Source: Shewanella vesiculosa
GTDB lineage: Bacteria; Pseudomonadota; Gammaproteobacteria; Enterobacterales; Shewanellaceae
Assembly (NCBI RefSeq): GCF_021560015.1
Contig: NZ_CP073588.1
Coordinates: 1,798,001-1,862,000, forward strand
Length of the DNA: 64,000 nt
Direction of reading: 5' to 3'
Under the pieces are notes generated by a model. The model was not told where the DNA came from. It worked only from the letters and a program-made list of their open reading frames with translations, and did no database searches. Position numbers and translations under genes: made by a program. Positions 57,238 to 64,000 of this stretch are shown piece after piece (within the stretch, counting starts at the first letter, position 1; each line of letters begins with the position of its first letter).

Positions 57238-57986
57238 ATAAAACTCCTTAATTGAGCATTCACAAAATAACATCACAATATCGCACTAGTAACTGAACTG
57301 ACCCTCTGCTATTAATCGGAAATAATGTTGATCGAGGTAGGCGTTAATCGAAGATCATTGATATCGGCTTAACCTCAGATTGGGTTAAGCAATGGGATAA
57401 ACGAGCCAAATTTGAATATGGGTTTTACTCATCACAATGTCAGGACAAAGGACGGCTTGATATCCGATATTATCCCGATTTAAGGTTCCTTGTTTGTACT
57501 GGGTTTATCACGACAACATGGGCTCAGCTTTGCAAGAGAGTGAAACCAAGTCGTTTGAACATAAACTTCTATTTATTAATAGTAGAGCTTCTAGTTATTA
57601 ATAGCAGAAAAACTTAATCGTTTTATGTATTTCCCCTACAATATGAATCATCTTTAATACTCCAACGGTATCTGGCTTAACGATAAAGCCCGTCTTTCCA
57701 CCAGCAATCGCGATTATCTGTAATATGCCATCAGGCAAATGCAATCGACTATGCTGCAAGTGTTCTAGGTAAATAAATTGACCTAATAAAATGAGTAAGC
57801 TGAGAGGAACAGAGTTGAAGTGATGGTTTTGGGATCATGGCTCAATGAAGCCAAAAGGAGTAACAAAATAAGCGGTCATTGGATCACAGCGTGCTGATCA
57901 AGGCATTAATCTAAGGCTACTGTTAAGCATGAGTTAACGCCCATATCGATTGGAGCAAACATGATATGGGCATAGGCAAAATGCAC
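57238..57986. other. Long intergenic region upstream of opgG
   Basis: About 750 bases without a firm gene. A plus-strand frame of about 85 codons is open from near 57353 to 57620 but has no good start or binding site. A second fragment at 57661-57720 reads NDKARLSTSNRDYL before a stop. Both could be remnants of a decayed gene. The imperfect stem GCTTAACC/GGTTAAGC lies at 57367-57390. The opgGH promoter must be near 57240-57330. Confidence 0.4.
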
Positions 57987-58334
57987 TTAAATCAGGTCTG
58001 ACGATATTGAGATAATACCTTTAAAAATAAGCGGATAGCGCCTTACCCTCTGACCAATATCATCACTCATCACTTGTCGATACAAACGTTCAATGTCGTC
58101 ATCATCTTCAAACACTAACAACAATCTGTCGATTGCCGTATGCAGACCTTTCTTCAAGTATGGCTGAGCCTGAAACTCAGCAATATTGTGTCTCACAATC
58201 GCTATTTTTTCAGGATGAAGCCGAAGCTCGGCAAACACTTGCTCAAAATACGCCATATGTTGAACAGGTGTGGGCCGATTTGAGCGCCGTTGTCTTGGCT
58301 GCGACGAACCTCGTTTAAAGTACACTGCTGGCAA
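57987..58334 (-). CDS. Small hypothetical protein
   Basis: 115 residues at most, I do not recognise a family. The frame starts at a TTG; a GTG at 58325 and an ATG at 58256 are alternatives, the last giving MAYFEQVFAELRLHPEKI. The sequence is soluble and mostly helical with an acidic FEDDDDIERLY patch and a basic N-terminus (KRGSSQPRQRRSNRP). It lies 49 bases downstream of the SNF2 helicase gene on the same strand and may be co-transcribed. Confidence 0.5.
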   Translation of the reverse strand: MPAVYFKRGSSQPRQRRSNRPTPVQHMAYFEQVFAELRLHPEKIAIVRHNIAEFQAQPYLKKGLHTAIDRLLLVFEDDDDIERLYRQVMSDDIGQRVRRYPLIFKGIISISSDLI

Positions 58335-58382
58335 TCACGTTACCTCATTAACCATCTGTTATTCAATTAACTTCACCGTGAG

Positions 58383-61300
58383 TTAACTTAGTAGAGCTAA
58401 TAAATCATTGGCACTGCCCTGCCATGGACCTTGAGTACCATCCGATAAAATACTGTCCGCTAAACCTTGCTTATGCTGCTGCATTTCTTGAATTTTCTCT
58501 TCAACAGTCCCTTGGGCAATCAGCTTATACACAAAGACCGGATTTAACTGACCAATACGATGGGCACGATCAGTTGCTTGCCTTTCTGCGGCTGGGTTCC
58601 ACCAAGGATCAAAGTGAATAACGGTATCCGCAGTGGTTAAATTAAGCCCGGTGCCGCCAGCTTTTAAACTGATCAAAAACACTGAGTTGCCGCCTTCTTG
58701 AAACGCATCAATCTGGGTTTGACGGTCGCGTGTTTGCCCTGTCAGCTTACTGTAAGTAATCGCCAAGCGTTTTAACTCATCTTCAATCAGCGCTAACATG
58801 CCAGTAAATTGGCTAAAGATAAGAATTTTACGGCCATCTTCAATCATGTCAGGCAGGTTTTGGATAAGCCAAGTCATTTTAGCGTTATCTTTTACTTGCT
58901 GAGCTTGTTCAAGCTTAACTAAACGAGGGTCGCAACAGGCTTGGCGAAGCTTGAGTAACGCATCTAAAAACTCAATATGGCTGCTCGATACGCCTTTTTT
59001 AGCAAACAACTCACGCAATTTTTTCTCCATCACTAAGCGGATAGATTCATATAAATTACGTTGGTCTTTTTCAAGCTCCAAGGTTTGGATAATTACCGTT
59101 TTTTCAGGTAACTCTGATACCACTTCCTGTTTAGTGCGTCGCAGCATAAAGGGCGCAATACGCTGGCTCAGTAACAACGATTTTTCGACATCAGCCTGCT
59201 TTTCAATCGGACCACGAAACTGTTTATTAAAGTAAGTATGCTGACCTAATAGACCCGGTAAACAAAAATCCATCAATGATTTTAATTCACCTAAATGATT
59301 TTCAAGTGGCGTACCTGATAAGCACAAGCGGAACTTACCTTTGAGGGTTTTAATGACTTGAGTAACTTTGGCTTGGGCATTTTTAATCTGTTGTGCTTCA
59401 TCCAAAATAATGTGTTCAAACACATATTCACAGTAAATAGCTTCATCACGCAACATTAAAGGATAAGTGGTCACGACCACATCAAACTGGTTAATTTGGT
59501 CTAATAATGGTTGACGTTTATTACCGTGGATCACCACGACATTGAGCGATGGTGCAAACTTGTTGGCTTCTTTTAACCAGTTACCAACTAAACTGGTCGG
59601 GCAGACAATTAAACTGGTGCGATGTTCAGTCGCTTCTTGTTTAGCTTTGAGTAGAAATGCCAAAGCTTGAACTGTTTTACCAAGGCCCATGTCATCGGCT
59701 AAAATGCCGCCCAGTTGATATTCCTTAAGGAAACACAACCAATCAAAACCCTGTTTTTGGTAATCACGTAATGTCGCATGTAAACCATTGGGTAATTCAA
59801 CCGGAACAACTCCTTTAAACTCAGCCAGTTTCGTGGCTAAGTTGCGCACTCGCTCGCCATTAAGCAAACGCACATCGCTAGCAGACAAATCATTTAAAAT
59901 ATGTGCACGGTTACGAGGTATTGCAATTACATCACCAGAATGACGATTAAATAACTCTTGGATAATGCTGATGAGTGGCTTAATGGTTTTGGCTTTAATT
60001 TTAATAAAGCCGCCATTAGGACCAGGTAACAGCAATTCATCGTCATCTGCTGGTTCACCATTTTGTTGTAACCAACGAGCCACTAAAGCCAATAACGGTA
60101 CACTCTGCCCATCAATGTCGGCACTGAGTGATAACGAAAACCAACCCGACTCATCATCGTCAACCAAGTCGACATCAAGTTGTGCATCAGTAATTTGTAA
60201 GTCAAAATCATCATCAAAGTGAATGTCCATGCCCAATGCACTTAACGCATCAAGACCATCACTGGTCAACTCAGACCATTCAAAAATAGACTCAGGTAAT
60301 AAACCGACACTGACATAATAGGGTTTATGTGAACTGACTAGCACAGGATCGGGCTCAAGTGTCACTAAGCCAATATCGGTTAATGATTGCAGCGCGGCTA
60401 ATTCATGATCTACCTGTCGATGCACTTGATATTGCACCTGATCCTTTTTAACTAAGCTAATCCGTTCTGGCTTAGTCGAAGCATTAAAAGTAATTTCACC
60501 ATAACAATGATCGACTCGAATAACCGGTTGCATGATCTGACTGCTGCTGAAAAACTCACGCGTAAAGGTTAAACGTGTAACCAGTTCCGCGGTTATCTCG
60601 CAAAAATCAATCTCGCTTGGAACAGGTACCGTTTTAGGTGAAAAATGTTGTAGCATTTTATGGCTAATCGCATCAACTTGAGCCAATGGCACCGGCGGCA
60701 TATGCTGTAACAAACTGAGTTTTTTCACAGGTAAATCTGTGTCTATTCGGCCTAAATGCAAATAGTCTAGTTCCACATACAAAGGGGGCTCGGTGGCAAT
60801 AAACTCCCAATTTTCAAGCCCAGGCATGCGCATTTGCATTTGAGTATGTTTTTTATCTATCTCACACCAGATAAACTCTGGGGTAATGGCTTTGGCCCAG
60901 GTCAATGGAGTGCGATTTTCTTCCCAAAAACACACTTCGGCGGCAAGCATTTTTGTCAGGGCTAAAAATGAAATTTCACCATCGATATAAATTTTTGAGC
61001 CTTGATTGTTAGATGATAATAGCAAGCTAATAATTTGTTTATCTTCAGGATCTATCCACCAAGGCATGCTATAACGAATATCGGCTAATGCCAGCTTACT
61101 GCCTTTATTATATTGATCTTTTTTATTTAATTTACTGCGTTTGAATTCGACAAAAATGCCGTGAGGATCATTAGATAACACATAGATAATGCGGTCTTTT
61201 TCTTCCTCTTCATCTTCAAATTCTGCTACCGTTTTTTGTTCATCAAGTTGGCGTAACCATTGATGAATGCGCTGTTCTTCAACCGGTTTTTTATCCACCA

Positions 61301-61595
61301 GTGCCAGCATAGCTGCAGCAACGTGTTTACAATTGGTTCTGACCGGACAAGTACAATGAGATCGCATCACAATTTTGTGATTAACGTTGACTAGGGTAAT
61401 TTCTTGACGATAAGGCTCGGCAGCAGATCCCTCTACATAGGCCTCAATATCATGGTTGTTACTGCTGGCAGTAACTTCGAGTACCCGGCCTTGGATCAAA
61501 TAGTTTTGCGCTTTTTGAATTTGCGTGGCCGAAAACAGTTTCGCAATCATCTCTAATGAAAGCTTAATGGGAAGATTAAACAGTTTCGCCGACAT
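58383..61595 (-). CDS. SWIM zinc-finger SNF2/Rad54-family helicase
   Basis: 1070 residues. An N-terminal SWIM zinc finger (HCTCPVRTNCKH, about residues 80-91) is followed by a long bacterial SNF2-associated region, then a SNF2 ATPase: Walker A DDMGLGKTVQA near 635, DEAQ box near 733, LSGTPLENHLGEL, and the helicase C domain (FSQFTGM, GGTGLNLTTADTVIHFDPWWNPA, QATDRAHRIGQ). Translocates on double-stranded DNA and probably remodels protein-DNA complexes; a precise role is not known. ATG at 61595; a TTG one codon earlier also fits. Confidence 0.9.
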   Translation of the reverse strand: MSAKLFNLPIKLSLEMIAKLFSATQIQKAQNYLIQGRVLEVTASSNNHDIEAYVEGSAAEPYRQEITLVNVNHKIVMRSHCTCPVRTNCKHVAAAMLALVDKKPVEEQRIHQWLRQLDEQKTVAEFEDEEEEKDRIIYVLSNDPHGIFVEFKRSKLNKKDQYNKGSKLALADIRYSMPWWIDPEDKQIISLLLSSNNQGSKIYIDGEISFLALTKMLAAEVCFWEENRTPLTWAKAITPEFIWCEIDKKHTQMQMRMPGLENWEFIATEPPLYVELDYLHLGRIDTDLPVKKLSLLQHMPPVPLAQVDAISHKMLQHFSPKTVPVPSEIDFCEITAELVTRLTFTREFFSSSQIMQPVIRVDHCYGEITFNASTKPERISLVKKDQVQYQVHRQVDHELAALQSLTDIGLVTLEPDPVLVSSHKPYYVSVGLLPESIFEWSELTSDGLDALSALGMDIHFDDDFDLQITDAQLDVDLVDDDESGWFSLSLSADIDGQSVPLLALVARWLQQNGEPADDDELLLPGPNGGFIKIKAKTIKPLISIIQELFNRHSGDVIAIPRNRAHILNDLSASDVRLLNGERVRNLATKLAEFKGVVPVELPNGLHATLRDYQKQGFDWLCFLKEYQLGGILADDMGLGKTVQALAFLLKAKQEATEHRTSLIVCPTSLVGNWLKEANKFAPSLNVVVIHGNKRQPLLDQINQFDVVVTTYPLMLRDEAIYCEYVFEHIILDEAQQIKNAQAKVTQVIKTLKGKFRLCLSGTPLENHLGELKSLMDFCLPGLLGQHTYFNKQFRGPIEKQADVEKSLLLSQRIAPFMLRRTKQEVVSELPEKTVIIQTLELEKDQRNLYESIRLVMEKKLRELFAKKGVSSSHIEFLDALLKLRQACCDPRLVKLEQAQQVKDNAKMTWLIQNLPDMIEDGRKILIFSQFTGMLALIEDELKRLAITYSKLTGQTRDRQTQIDAFQEGGNSVFLISLKAGGTGLNLTTADTVIHFDPWWNPAAERQATDRAHRIGQLNPVFVYKLIAQGTVEEKIQEMQQHKQGLADSILSDGTQGPWQGSANDLLALLS

Positions 61596-62271
61596 CAATA
61601 TACCTAATAAAACCGCAGCAAAATAAACACTGGCTGCTGATAAAAAAGTTAACTTGCCATTCTATGGAAGAAAGCGGGCAATATCTAGGCTTAGCTGGTG
61701 TTTCGGACAAAAAACTCGTTCAAACACACTATATTATTGAGATTACGCACTCAGCGTTGCTATCAATACACAGATACAGCAGCAAACCGAACCATCATAC
61801 GAATTAACCCGTAAAAAAGTTTTACTTATGTTTGCGACAAATTAGCAAAACCAGTGACAAACTGGTTTTATGCGACCATTGTTATAATATTGTGCCATTA
61901 AACGGCAATTGAGACGGGCAATAACCTAGAGGGTTTTAACGGGTAACGTATCGCCAATCAATATGAACCATCAGTATTGGCTATCAGGTTGTGGCGATGA
62001 AAAAATGGCCATAGAGTGTGCCTATTGTTGCTAAGGGATAGTACTTAGAGATATGGCTGAAAGACATTGGGCTTAGTCCAATGCTACTGGGTTAACACTG
62101 CTGCTTAAGTATGTCGGCTAAAGGCTAGTGACCGACAGTCATGTTGGCGCATTTCTGTATAACCAATACCAGTAAGCGCTAACGCCACGCAGTTTAATCC
62201 ATTGCCGAGAGTGTAATCTTAATAACAAGTCGCCACAGATAAGCGCTGGCGACTTGTTTATTAAATCAATA
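61596..62271. other. Long intergenic region with several inverted repeats
   Basis: 676 bases, no coding frame I trust. Visible are a TATAAT near 61883-61888 with ACCAGT-GACAA-ACTGGT just before it, a stem CATTGG/CCAATG (7-base loop) near 62070, a stem TGAC/GTCA near 62130, and the 12-bp terminator-type hairpin at 62224-62258. The combination could be a plus-strand small RNA of about 360 bases. GGA motifs are too few for CsrB. It fits no RNA family I know. Confidence 0.35.
62224..62258. terminator. Terminator after the HupE/UreJ-type gene
   Basis: Perfect 12-bp stem AACAAGTCGCCA/TGGCGACTTGTT with an 11-base loop, 13 bases after the stop of the minus-strand gene. T-runs on both sides are modest. 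Confidence 0.7.
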
Positions 62272-63396
62272 TTAGAAACGCTCTACCGACCACTGAATCG
62301 CCATCAATCCAATCGCGATAGATCCAAGCTGCATGCCCCAGTTTCGATACCAGTTTGTATGGCGTAAAAAGATTAATAACGGCAGCACTAGGGCTAGAAT
62401 CGCCAGTTGGCCAATTTCAACGCCAACATTAAAAGCTAAAATCGCTAATAGTTTTTGATTCTCTGGCAGTCCAAGTTCACCTAATACTCCCGCGAACCCC
62501 ATACCGTGCAATAAACCAAATGCAAAGGTAATCCAGCCTAATCGCAACACAATCGGCCAAACATTATTTAGTGCGGCAAACAATACCGATAATGCAATAC
62601 CCAGCTCAACCCAATGGCTACTAAAATTGAGTATCCCTAATGCTGTGGCCGTTAATGTCACAGAATGCGCAAGTGTAAACGCGGTAATAATCCATGCTGT
62701 GTCTTTAAATATTTGCTTAGGATTGTCTATCGGATTCCATTTTCTCTGCTCACGCACTAATACGCAGGTTAATAACAACGCCAGCAGAAATAGAACATGG
62801 TCAGTGCCCTTCCAAATATGAATAATCCCTTGATACACATATTCAGTAAATGTGTCACTGACCTGACTTTCACCTAAGTTAATCAATATTATGCGGTTAT
62901 CATTGCTGATCACACGAGCATATTGATGATCGGGCGTGATAATTGTCGTGATAGCTTTATGATCGGAGTCGATATTAAAAAAAGCATTATAATTTATCGA
63001 TAACGGACCAGAGCTATCGCAGGCCGCGTTAAATGAACTAACCAAATACCCTTCACTAAAATGCTGATCAATTTGCTGGATTGGATTAAAACTGAGCGGA
63101 CAATCTTGTTGCCTACGGATCATTAATGATGCTCGTAAATAATCCATCACCGCCACTTGATGAGCTTGTAACTCTGCCCAAGTAAGTTGGCCATCTTGAT
63201 TGTCATCAATAGAAACGATTTGGTTTATATCGAAAAGGCGCACTTGCCAAGTCCCGTCAACTTGCCCTTGCTTATCCAAGTTAACAGCCAAATAACTGGT
63301 GCTCATTTGATGGCCAAAACTGACATGACTGAACAGCAACAGTAGCAATAATAAACCGCCTTTTATCATCGAAAAAAATCCTGTTAATGCTTTCAC
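62272..63396 (-). CDS. HupE/UreJ-type membrane protein with periplasmic EF-hand
   Basis: 374 residues. Signal peptide (KGGLLLLLLLFSHVSFG), a periplasmic domain of about 165 residues, then a HupE/UreJ-like bundle of about seven helices with HIWKGTDHVLFLLALLL, FTLAHSVTLTATALG, ALNNVWP and GLLHGMGFAGVLGELGL. The Asp- and His-rich positions could bind metal, as proposed for nickel or cobalt permeases of this group. The N-terminal domain has a canonical EF-hand loop: DDNQDGQLTWAE, residues 64-75, Asp/Asn/Asp/Leu/Glu in the right places. Start is GTG 63396 with AAGGA seven bases before it; ATG 63372 is the alternative. It follows the TPR gene by ten bases. Confidence 0.82.
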   Translation of the reverse strand: MKALTGFFSMIKGGLLLLLLLFSHVSFGHQMSTSYLAVNLDKQGQVDGTWQVRLFDINQIVSIDDNQDGQLTWAELQAHQVAVMDYLRASLMIRRQQDCPLSFNPIQQIDQHFSEGYLVSSFNAACDSSGPLSINYNAFFNIDSDHKAITTIITPDHQYARVISNDNRIILINLGESQVSDTFTEYVYQGIIHIWKGTDHVLFLLALLLTCVLVREQRKWNPIDNPKQIFKDTAWIITAFTLAHSVTLTATALGILNFSSHWVELGIALSVLFAALNNVWPIVLRLGWITFAFGLLHGMGFAGVLGELGLPENQKLLAILAFNVGVEIGQLAILALVLPLLIFLRHTNWYRNWGMQLGSIAIGLMAIQWSVERF

Positions 63397-63406
63397 TGAT
63401 TTATCC

Positions 63407-64000
63407 TTAGCCTGCTAAATTTTCGACAGTAAGATTGCCACTAGCTTGTACTGACTTTTTATCATTTTTAGCCTGACTGAACAATGCCTTAGCTTGCTCT
63501 AATAGCATTCTGTCATTAGTTTGACGTGCTACCTGCCAGTTTATTTTAGCCCAGTAAAGTGCTTTTTTGGGCTGTACATCAACCTTTAAGTAATATTGTG
63601 CTAAATCGGATGCATGCAAGCTGTCATGTCTTTGCTCGCGCAGTGTCACGCGTTGGGCAAAAGCCCATTGCCATTTTACAGTATTGCCAAGGTGTTTTTC
63701 CGCTATGGCAAGGCGCAACAGTAATGCATCATCCTGCACAGGATGTTGCTCAATGACGTTAGACAGTTTGTCGTACACGACTTGATGCTGATTAAGTGAC
63801 AACTGCACATCTGACCATAAGGCTAATAAACTGACTGGCGCATTATCCATGTTCACCTGATCTAAATAGCTTAATGCTGCTTCTGCTAAATCTTGCTTTA
63901 ATGCCATATCTGCAAGAATTTGCACAAGCCAAGTTTTTTCTGGTTCATTCGCCGGCTGATACAAGCGATACAAACGAGCCAATTCTTGATAGCTTTCGGC
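63407..64000 (-). CDS. TPR-type protein, 3' part only
   Basis: The last 197 residues of a gene that runs off the right edge; the frame is open to the last base. The sequence is all helical, with repeating units such as ALSYLDQVNMDNAPVSLLAL, in which Ala, Leu and Tyr positions fit tetratricopeptide repeats. It may be a periplasmic or envelope scaffold. It ends ten bases before the HupE/UreJ-type gene and is probably in the same operon. Neither function nor signal peptide can be judged without the missing start. Confidence 0.65.
   Translation of the reverse strand, partial: AESYQELARLYRLYQPANEPEKTWLVQILADMALKQDLAEAALSYLDQVNMDNAPVSLLALWSDVQLSLNQHQVVYDKLSNVIEQHPVQDDALLLRLAIAEKHLGNTVKWQWAFAQRVTLREQRHDSLHASDLAQYYLKVDVQPKKALYWAKINWQVARQTNDRMLLEQAKALFSQAKNDKKSVQASGNLTVENLAG

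Noticed and set aside
61596..62271. CsrB/CsrC-type regulatory RNA
   Set aside because: Such RNAs carry many GGA motifs in loops; only one or two occur here.
1..64000. CRISPR array, tRNA, rRNA, prophage or insertion sequence
   Set aside because: No regularly spaced repeats, cloverleaf-type sequences, phage structural genes or transposase were found on either strand.

Overview
The window reads as a chromosomal segment of a gammaproteobacterium of the order Alteromonadales, most likely a marine Shewanella. This rests on the ivd valine/isoleucine operon order, the phhA-phhB-tyrR-fahA-maiA block, a YbiT with nearly E. coli-like sequence, A+T-rich DNA and TonB-receptor-centred sugar loci. The genus is an inference; no rRNA or other marker is present. 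I saw no tRNA, rRNA, CRISPR array, insertion sequence or prophage.

Layout: (1) 1-4.4 kb holds the start of ybiT, a membrane-anchored unknown, an M14-type peptidase, a DMT exporter and a small membrane protein. (2) 4.5-12.4 kb is a seven-gene operon for valine/isoleucine catabolism, ivdA-mmsA-ivdC-ivdD-ivdE-mmsB-ivdG. (3) 12.8-15.7 kb has metA with an unusually long, apparently structured leader and MetJ-like boxes, a divergent SDR gene, and ompW behind two FNR-type boxes. (4) 15.9-21.5 kb is phenylalanine/tyrosine degradation (phhA, phhB, tyrR, fahA, maiA) with TyrR boxes. (5) 21.8-28.1 kb holds housekeeping genes: galE, napF, a bactofilin, a GFA-type protein, a DUF2982-like protein, elyC, mak and cysQ.

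(6) 28.4-49.2 kb is a beta-glucoside utilisation island. It contains a lipoprotein GH3 enzyme, a FucP-type sugar permease, a GH1 beta-glucosidase, a GPH symporter, a LacI-family regulator, a large TonB-dependent receptor and a second exported GH3 enzyme with a PA14-like insert. Three near-identical AAGCGCTT palindromes lie in front of the two operons and the receptor and look like the operators of the LacI protein. Between the receptor and the second GH3 sits a five-gene cassette: two tryptophan-halogenase-like flavoproteins, a SapC protein, a JmjC/cupin_8 protein and a DUF6445-like possible Fe/2OG protein. Its role in a sugar-uptake locus is not explained by known chemistry, and it is my main candidate for an undescribed system. 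(7) 49.3-64 kb has a chemoreceptor, a DTW-domain protein, a LysE exporter, an old-yellow-enzyme homologue, opgGH for periplasmic glucans, a SWIM/SNF2 helicase, a HupE/UreJ-type membrane protein with an EF-hand, and the end of a TPR protein.

Six genes each appear broken by one extra base, in every case in or beside a short homopolymer: the 1.2-kb unknown, ivdE, the bactofilin, the GFA protein, the lipoprotein GH3 and the DTW protein. Family-like sequence continues in the shifted frame each time. This uniform +1 pattern points to base-calling error more than to gene decay, and raw reads would settle it.
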